From Sphingobium sp. WTD-1 (GTDB lineage: Bacteria; Pseudomonadota; Alphaproteobacteria; Sphingomonadales; Sphingomonadaceae), in NCBI RefSeq assembly GCF_030128825.1, contig NZ_CP119128.1:310001-374000 (forward strand): DNA of 64,000 nucleotides. The letters run 5' to 3'. A model generated the notes under the pieces. The model was not told the DNA's origin. It searched no databases and was given only the letters and a program-made list of their open reading frames with translations. Made by a program: the position numbers and the translations under genes. This document shows, in pieces, positions 59,876 through 64,000 of this stretch (position 1 is its first letter; each line of letters opens with the position of its first letter).

Positions 59876-61578
59876 GCGACCACCACCTCCCGGAACATGC
59901 CGGCCGCCATGTGATAGAGCAGATGGCAGTGGAAGGCCCATCGGCCCATGGCGTCGGCGGTGACGCGGAAGCTCACCCGCTGGGCGGGCTGGACCACGAC
60001 CGTATGCTTGCGGACCTGGAAGGCGCCGTCCGGGCCTTCGACATCGCTCCACATGCCGTGCAGATGCATCGGATGCGCCATCATCGTGTCGTTGACGAAG
60101 GTGACGCGCAGCCGCTCGTTTGGCTTGAAATGAAGCGGCCTGGAATCGTTGAGCTTGATGCCGTCGAGCGACCAGATGAACCGTTCCATATTGCCCGTCA
60201 GATGCAGCTCGATGTCGCGCTCGGGCTCGCGCGGGTCGGGATCGCCGCCCGGCGTGCGCAGATCGGCCAGCGTCAGCACGCGCCAGCCGCGCCCGCGCAG
60301 CCCGGCGCCGGGATCGTCGAGATTGGTGCGCGGATAGTCGACGCGCATGTCGGTATTGGCGCCATATTCGGTGCGGGCGTGCCGTGCCGTGGCCGGCATC
60401 TCGGTCATGCCGTGCCCGGCATGCGCGTCGCCTCCCATTGCGCCCATCGTCGCCATCGCGCCCATCATGTCGACCGGCTCGAGCCAGGTCCGGGCATCGA
60501 GCGGCGGCACGGCTGCCGCCATGCCCGGGGCCGGTGCGATCGTGCCACGCGCATAGCCGCTCCGATCGATCGCCTGCGCGAAGATGGTGCGGGCGCCGCC
60601 CTCGGGCATGGTGAACTCGACGTCGTAGGTCTCGCCCGGGCCGATCCGGAATTCCTCGACCGTGACCGGCTCGACCGGCTGCCCGTCGGTCGATACGACC
60701 GTCAGCTCGACCCCGGGGATCCGCACGTCGAAGAACGTCGCCGTCCCCGCGCCGACGAAGCGCAGGCGCACGCGCTCGCCGGGCGCGGCGATACCGGTCC
60801 AGTTGCCGGCGGGCGGCGCGCCGTTCATCAGATAGGTGTAGGTCGCGGCAGAGACATCGCTGTAGTCGGTCGGGTTCATCCGTGAGCTGTTCCACATCCG
60901 CCGCCGCTCGAGCGCCTTGCCCAAGCCCATGGTGCCGACATCCTTGAGGAAATCGCCGGCGGTCGGCTGCGCAAAATTATAGTAGCTGCTCTGCTTCTTG
61001 AGATTGAGGAAGATCTGCAACGGCGGCTCGTCCGACCAGTCGCTGAGCACGATGCAATAGTCGCGATCGGGCGCCCGCGCCGTCGGCACCTGTTTTGGCT
61101 CCACGATGATCGCTCCATAGAGTCCCGTCTGCTCGGCGAGCGTGTGAGCGTGATACCAGTAGGTTCCGCTCTGGCGGACCTCGAAGCGATAGGTGAAGGT
61201 CTCGCCCGGCGCGATGCCGGCAAAGCTGATGCCGGGCACGCCGTCCATCTCCGCCGGCACGATGATGCCGTGCCAATGGATGCTCGACATCTCCTTGAGG
61301 CCGTTGCGTACGCGCAGCGTGACCGTGTCGCCTTCGCGCAGGCGCAGGACCGGCGCGGGCACGCTGCCGTTCACGGCGGTCGCGATACGGCGTTTGCCGG
61401 TGAAGTTGACCGGCAGCTCGGCGATCTCGAGGTCGAACTCGGTCCCGCTCAGCTCAGCGGGCAAGGTTGGTGCGGATCGCGCGAGAAGCGCCGGGGCGAA
61501 ACCGGCGACCGCGCCGCCGATCGCCAGCCCCTGGACGAAACGGCGCCGCGCGATCGGCCGGATATGTAAGGGAGACAT
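59872..61578 (-). CDS. copA: multicopper oxidase CopA (second copy)
   Basis: 568 residues from ATG at 61578. Tat signal ARRRFVQGLAIGGAVAGFAPALLA; copper ligands in IHWHGI, TYWYHAH, HPMHLHGMW and HCHLLYHMAAGM. It lacks the long Met/His insert of the first copy and has only a short one (HAGHGMTEM), so it is about 80 residues shorter. Periplasmic Cu(I) oxidase. Begins 25 bp after the alcohol dehydrogenase gene and is coupled to copB. Confidence 0.95.
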   Translation of the reverse strand: MSPLHIRPIARRRFVQGLAIGGAVAGFAPALLARSAPTLPAELSGTEFDLEIAELPVNFTGKRRIATAVNGSVPAPVLRLREGDTVTLRVRNGLKEMSSIHWHGIIVPAEMDGVPGISFAGIAPGETFTYRFEVRQSGTYWYHAHTLAEQTGLYGAIIVEPKQVPTARAPDRDYCIVLSDWSDEPPLQIFLNLKKQSSYYNFAQPTAGDFLKDVGTMGLGKALERRRMWNSSRMNPTDYSDVSAATYTYLMNGAPPAGNWTGIAAPGERVRLRFVGAGTATFFDVRIPGVELTVVSTDGQPVEPVTVEEFRIGPGETYDVEFTMPEGGARTIFAQAIDRSGYARGTIAPAPGMAAAVPPLDARTWLEPVDMMGAMATMGAMGGDAHAGHGMTEMPATARHARTEYGANTDMRVDYPRTNLDDPGAGLRGRGWRVLTLADLRTPGGDPDPREPERDIELHLTGNMERFIWSLDGIKLNDSRPLHFKPNERLRVTFVNDTMMAHPMHLHGMWSDVEGPDGAFQVRKHTVVVQPAQRVSFRVTADAMGRWAFHCHLLYHMAAGMFREVVVA

Positions 61579-61603
61579 GAACTGTACTTTCGCGAAGTCG
61601 GCT

Positions 61604-62629
61604 TCAGGCGAGGTCGAGGACGATCCGGCCCTCGATGTCGCCATGATGCATGCGGGAGAAGACGTCGTTGATGTTCTCGAGCCTGTCCGCATGGACCGTG
61701 GCCTTGACCTTGCCCTCGCCGGCGAACGCCAGTGCCTCGAGCAGATCGAGCCGCGTGCCAACGATCGAGCCGCGCACGGTAATGCCGTTCAGCACGGTGT
61801 CGAAGATCGACAACGGGAAGTCGCCCGGCGGCAGGCCGTTGAGCGCGACCGTGCCGCCGCGCCGGACCATGCCGAGCGCCTGCTGGAACGCCTTGGGCGA
61901 AACGGCGGTCACCAGCGCCCCGTGCGCGCCGCCAATGGCTTTCTTGAGCGCTGCCGAAGGGTCCTCGTTGCGCGCGTTGACCGTCAGTGTGGCGCCAAGG
62001 CGTGTAGCGAGGTCGAGCTTGCTATCGTCGATGTCGACCGCGGCCACATTGAGACCCATGGCTCGGGCATATTGCACCGCCATGTGGCCGAGCCCGCCAA
62101 TGCCGGAGACGACCACCCACTCGCCGGGTCGGGCCTCGGTGGCCTTCAATCCCTTGTAGACGGTGACGCCCGCGCAGAGGATCGGCGCAATGTCGAGGAA
62201 GTCGACATTGTCGGGAAGGTGACCAACATAGTTGGGATCGGCGAGGACATATTCGGCAAAGCTGCCATTGACCGAATAGCCGGTGTTCTGCTGTTCGTGG
62301 CAAAGCGTCTCCCAGCCACCCAGGCAATGCACGCAGTGCCCGCAGGCGGTGTAGAGCCAGGGCACACCGACCCGGTCGCCTTCCTTCACATGGGTGACGC
62401 CTGCACCGACGGCGGCGACATGCCCGACGCCTTCATGGCCAGGAATGAAGGGCGGGTTGGGCTTGACCGGCCAGTCTCCTTCTGCCGCGTGCAGGTCGGT
62501 ATGGCACACGCCGGTTGCCGCAATCTTGACCAGGATCTGCCCGGGGCCGACCGCCGGGATCGGCGCCTCCTCGATGACCAGGGGCTTGCCGAATTCGCGG
62601 ACGACCGCCGCTTTCATGGTTTTCGCCAT
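61604..62629 (-). CDS. adhP: zinc-dependent alcohol dehydrogenase (AdhP type)
   Basis: 341 residues. Catalytic zinc ligands in [15 protein letters not shown] and GHEGVGHV; structural zinc cysteines in [18 protein letters not shown]-binding [13 protein letters not shown]. Oxidises primary alcohols such as ethanol. Lies 26 bp after the aldehyde dehydrogenase and 25 bp before copA, so likely one transcript. Confidence 0.95.
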   Translation of the reverse strand: MAKTMKAAVVREFGKPLVIEEAPIPAVGPGQILVKIAATGVCHTDLHAAEGDWPVKPNPPFIPGHEGVGHVAAVGAGVTHVKEGDRVGVPWLYTACGHCVHCLGGWETLCHEQQNTGYSVNGSFAEYVLADPNYVGHLPDNVDFLDIAPILCAGVTVYKGLKATEARPGEWVVVSGIGGLGHMAVQYARAMGLNVAAVDIDDSKLDLATRLGATLTVNARNEDPSAALKKAIGGAHGALVTAVSPKAFQQALGMVRRGGTVALNGLPPGDFPLSIFDTVLNGITVRGSIVGTRLDLLEALAFAGEGKVKATVHADRLENINDVFSRMHHGDIEGRIVLDLA

Positions 62630-62655
62630 GTCCGTTTCTCCTTTTAAGCGGGGGG

Positions 62656-64000
62656 TCAGAATAGGCCGAGCGCGTGCTCGTCATAGGAGACGAGCAGATT
62701 CTTGGTCTGCTGATAATGATCGAGCATCATCCGGTGGTTTTCACGCCCGAAGCCCGATGCCTTGTATCCGCCGAAGGCGGCATGGGCGGGGTACTGATGA
62801 TAGCAGTTGGTCCAGACCCGCCCGGCCTCGATCGCGCGGCCGAGCCGGTAGGCGGTGTTGCCGCTCCGGGTCCAGACGCCCGCGCCAAGACCGTAGGCGG
62901 TGTCATTGGCAAGTGCGATCGCCTCCTCGACCGTCTTGAACGTGGTGACCGACAGGACGGGACCGAAGATCTCCTCCTGGAAGATGCGCATGTGGTTCTG
63001 ACCCACGAACACGGTCGGCTGCACGAAATAGCCCTGGTCGAGCGCACCGCCCGGCAGCGCCCTGGCGCCACCGACCAGACACTGCGCGCCCTCGGCCTTG
63101 CCGATATCGATATAGCCCAGGATCTTGTGGAGCTGGTCCTCCGACGCCTGCGCGCCGACCTGGACCGACGGGTCGAGCGGATCGCCCTGGCGGATCGCGG
63201 CGACGCGCGCCACGGCGCGCTCGATGAAGCGGTCGAAGATCGACTCATGGATCAGGGCGCGCGACGGGCAGGTACAGACCTCGCCCTTGTTGAAGGCGAA
63301 CAAAGTAAAGCCTTCGAGCGCCTTGTCGAAGAAGGCATCGTCCTCGTCGAGCACGTCCGCCATGAAGATGTTGGGCGACTTGCCGCCAAGCTCCATCGTC
63401 TGGGGGATCAGATGGTCCGCCGCGGCGTGCATGATCTGCTTGCCGGTGACGGTCTCGCCGGTGAACGAGACCTTGGCGATGCGCGGATTGGCGGCGATCG
63501 CCTGGCCAACGGTCCGTCCCGGGCCGGTAACGACATTGAGCACGCCGGGCGGCAGGATGTCGGCGGTGAGCTCGGCGAACATCAGCAAGGTGAGCGGCGT
63601 CTGGGATGCGGGTTTGATGACGGTGCAGTTGCCCGCCGCCAGCGCCGGGGCGATCTTCCACGCCGCCATCAGCAGCGGGAAGTTCCACGGGATGATCTGG
63701 CCGACGACGCCGAGCGGCTCGCGGAAATGATAGGCGATGGTGTCCGCATCGATCGTCGAGATGCCGCCTTCCTCCGCCCGGATGCAGCCGGCGAAGTAGC
63801 GGAAATGGTCGATCGCGAGCGGCACGTCGGCAGCGCGCGTCTCGCGGATCGGCTTGCCATTGTCGATCGTCTCGGCAAGTGCCAGCAACTCCAGATTGTC
63901 TTCGAGCCGGTCGGCGACGCGATTGAGAATCCTGGCGCGTTCGGCGGGCGCGATCCTTGCCCATTGATCCTTGGCGGCGTGCGCCGCATCGAGCGCGCGC
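62656..64000 (-). CDS. NAD+-dependent aldehyde dehydrogenase, 5' end beyond window
   Basis: The frame is open to the right edge ([23 protein letters not shown] near the edge). Active-site Glu in [10 protein letters not shown], catalytic Cys in [14 protein letters not shown], cofactor motif [11 protein letters not shown], and [14 protein letters not shown] near the C-terminus. AldA/ExaC-type acetaldehyde dehydrogenase. Upstream of adhP, the pair converting alcohol to acid via aldehyde. The N-terminus is missing. Confidence 0.94.
   Translation of the reverse strand, partial: RALDAAHAAKDQWARIAPAERARILNRVADRLEDNLELLALAETIDNGKPIRETRAADVPLAIDHFRYFAGCIRAEEGGISTIDADTIAYHFREPLGVVGQIIPWNFPLLMAAWKIAPALAAGNCTVIKPASQTPLTLLMFAELTADILPPGVLNVVTGPGRTVGQAIAANPRIAKVSFTGETVTGKQIMHAAADHLIPQTMELGGKSPNIFMADVLDEDDAFFDKALEGFTLFAFNKGEVCTCPSRALIHESIFDRFIERAVARVAAIRQGDPLDPSVQVGAQASEDQLHKILGYIDIGKAEGAQCLVGGARALPGGALDQGYFVQPTVFVGQNHMRIFQEEIFGPVLSVTTFKTVEEAIALANDTAYGLGAGVWTRSGNTAYRLGRAIEAGRVWTNCYHQYPAHAAFGGYKASGFGRENHRMMLDHYQQTKNLLVSYDEHALGLF

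Overview
The window reads as accessory DNA (a plasmid or a large integrated island) of a high-GC alphaproteobacterium, most likely a sphingomonad. This is inferred from GC-rich codon use, the gene repertoire (F-type transfer genes, paired hsp20/hdeD stress genes, FixLJ-like pairs, PcoAB-type copper genes) and alphaproteobacterial promoter types. No tRNA, rRNA, replication origin, rep/par gene or CRISPR array was seen. Two genes run off the window edges: a glutamate-type dehydrogenase on the left and an aldehyde dehydrogenase on the right.

Layout. (1) 1-5.7 kb, stress block: amino-acid dehydrogenase, small acidic protein, HdeD, Bax-inhibitor-1 homologue, then groES-groEL behind a heat-shock-type promoter. 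(2) 5.7-9.2 kb: hybrid histidine kinase and a KaiC-like double ATPase split by an in-frame TAG. (3) 9535-14393: a complete cargo-free Tn7-like transposon (tnsA-tniA-tniB-tniQ) whose TGT/ACA ends and 5-bp target duplication GCCTC can be read directly. (4) 14.5-16.1 kb: ParDE-type toxin-antitoxin pair and two unknown genes. (5) 16.1-23.5 kb: end of an F-type conjugation operon (traN, two small genes, traF, traH, traG). An IS21 element (23494-25982) cuts off the 5' end of traN. (6) 26-38 kb, second stress region: two similar Hsp20 pairs, a second HdeD, a scar of decayed genes (FAD monooxygenase, cytochrome c, PepSY), a methyltransferase/DUF2933 pair, an MBL nuclease - AMP-phosphorylase - PRPP-synthase operon, and an NDUFS4-like gene. 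(7) 38.7-49.5 kb, copper block: orphan FixJ-like regulator, CueR-like regulator with CopA P-type ATPase, SAM methyltransferase, CopC-CopD, a CnrYXH-like ECF sigma system, PcoA/PcoB-type oxidase and outer-membrane protein, and a DUF305 protein. (8) 49.5-53.2 kb: FixL-FixJ-receiver signalling cluster and a CorA gene with an in-frame TAG. (9) 53.6-57 kb: SDR/TetR divergon, truncated PepSY gene, YafQ-DinJ pair, integrase remnant. (10) 57.1-64 kb: a minus-strand operon of aldehyde dehydrogenase, alcohol dehydrogenase, second copA-copB, MFS transporter and DUF411 protein.

How it works together. Four copies of one promoter pattern (a GAGGGG-like -35 box and a TGCGTAT -10 core, always 18 nt from box start to box start) lie upstream of the sigma-factor operon itself, copC-copD, copA-copB and the distant DUF411 gene. 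This points to one ECF-sigma regulon for periplasmic copper handling, separate from the CueR-type control of the P-type ATPase. Chaperones (GroESL, four Hsp20s), HdeD membrane proteins and BI-1 form a heat/acid/membrane stress set of the kind carried on mobile stress-tolerance islands. Several breakpoints (IS21 without target duplication, twin truncation near 29.07 kb, integrase stub) show that the region was assembled by repeated recombination.
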